Assembly (NCBI RefSeq): GCF_019264375.1
Contig: NZ_JAHVAI010000003.1
Coordinates: 62,001 to 126,000 of the forward strand
Length of the DNA: 64,000 nt
Direction of reading: 5' to 3'
DNA from: Sedimentimonas flavescens
GTDB lineage: Bacteria; Pseudomonadota; Alphaproteobacteria; Rhodobacterales; Rhodobacteraceae
The notes beneath the pieces were generated by a model. It did no database searches. It worked only from the letters and a program-made list of their open reading frames with translations, and was not told where the DNA came from. Every line of letters starts with the position of its first letter. The stretch's first letter is position 1. This document shows, one piece after another, positions 63,899-64,000 of this stretch. The translations under genes and the position numbers were made by a program.

Positions 63899-64000
63899 GG
63901 AGAGGACGTCACTCGGGCGGCCCGCGGCGAGAGGTTTGGCGGGATGTGTGAATGCACGTCGCGCGGGCTCGCGCCGTGCGGCATGATCCCGTGCAAAACG

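Overview
The window looks like chromosomal DNA from an alphaproteobacterium, most likely a member of the Rhodobacterales (Paracoccaceae/Roseobacteraceae type). The reasons are high GC, dense overlapping genes, the style of the proteins, and a 17-base match to the 3' end of what I recall as the alphaproteobacterial tRNA-Asn. The species cannot be named from sequence alone.

Region 1 (1-21640, backbone). It opens with the end of a beta-keto acid cleavage enzyme, a LysR regulator, a YdhR-like monooxygenase and a phospholipase D/cardiolipin synthase-like protein. From about 3.6 to 18.3 kb there is an unusually complete hydroxyproline utilisation locus. The trans-4-hydroxy-L-proline route is present: epimerase, D-hydroxyproline dehydrogenase, DHDPS-type deaminase and alpha-ketoglutarate semialdehyde dehydrogenase. 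Enzymes expected for the two 3-hydroxyproline isomers are also present: a proline-racemase-family dehydratase and a fused aconitase X. Both should yield delta1-pyrroline-2-carboxylate, which a malate/lactate-dehydrogenase-family reductase can turn into L-proline. A GntR/FCD regulator, an XRE-cupin regulator and a four-gene polar amino acid ABC transporter complete it. Two lipoproteins lie between catabolic genes and transporter. After the locus come ChaC, a two-helix potassium channel, an exported protein and a BamA/TamA-like outer membrane barrel.

Region 2 (21641 to beyond 64000, accessory island). A tRNA-Asn 3'-end fragment at 21641-21657 looks like one attachment end of a genomic island whose other end is outside the window. 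Inside are: a membrane-protein pair (22.9-25.3 kb); an IS3-family remnant; a HEPN protein and WYL regulator facing a compact operon of RecB-like nuclease/helicase, small protein, SbcD/Mre11-like exonuclease, SbcC/YhaN-like ATPase and a giant HSP90-like ATPase with a C-terminal nuclease fold (26.8-41.8 kb); a membrane-embedded putative PD-(D/E)XK protein; a DEDDh exonuclease; a tandem tyrosine-recombinase pair with an HTH protein and an iteron-rich control region (46.7-50.7 kb); replication/regulatory-type genes; and a Type I restriction-modification operon (56.0-63.9 kb) carrying two extra nuclease-like genes between hsdS and hsdR.

The best candidate for a previously undescribed system is the 26.8-41.8 kb nuclease/ATPase cluster, read here as anti-phage or anti-plasmid defence by content and context only.
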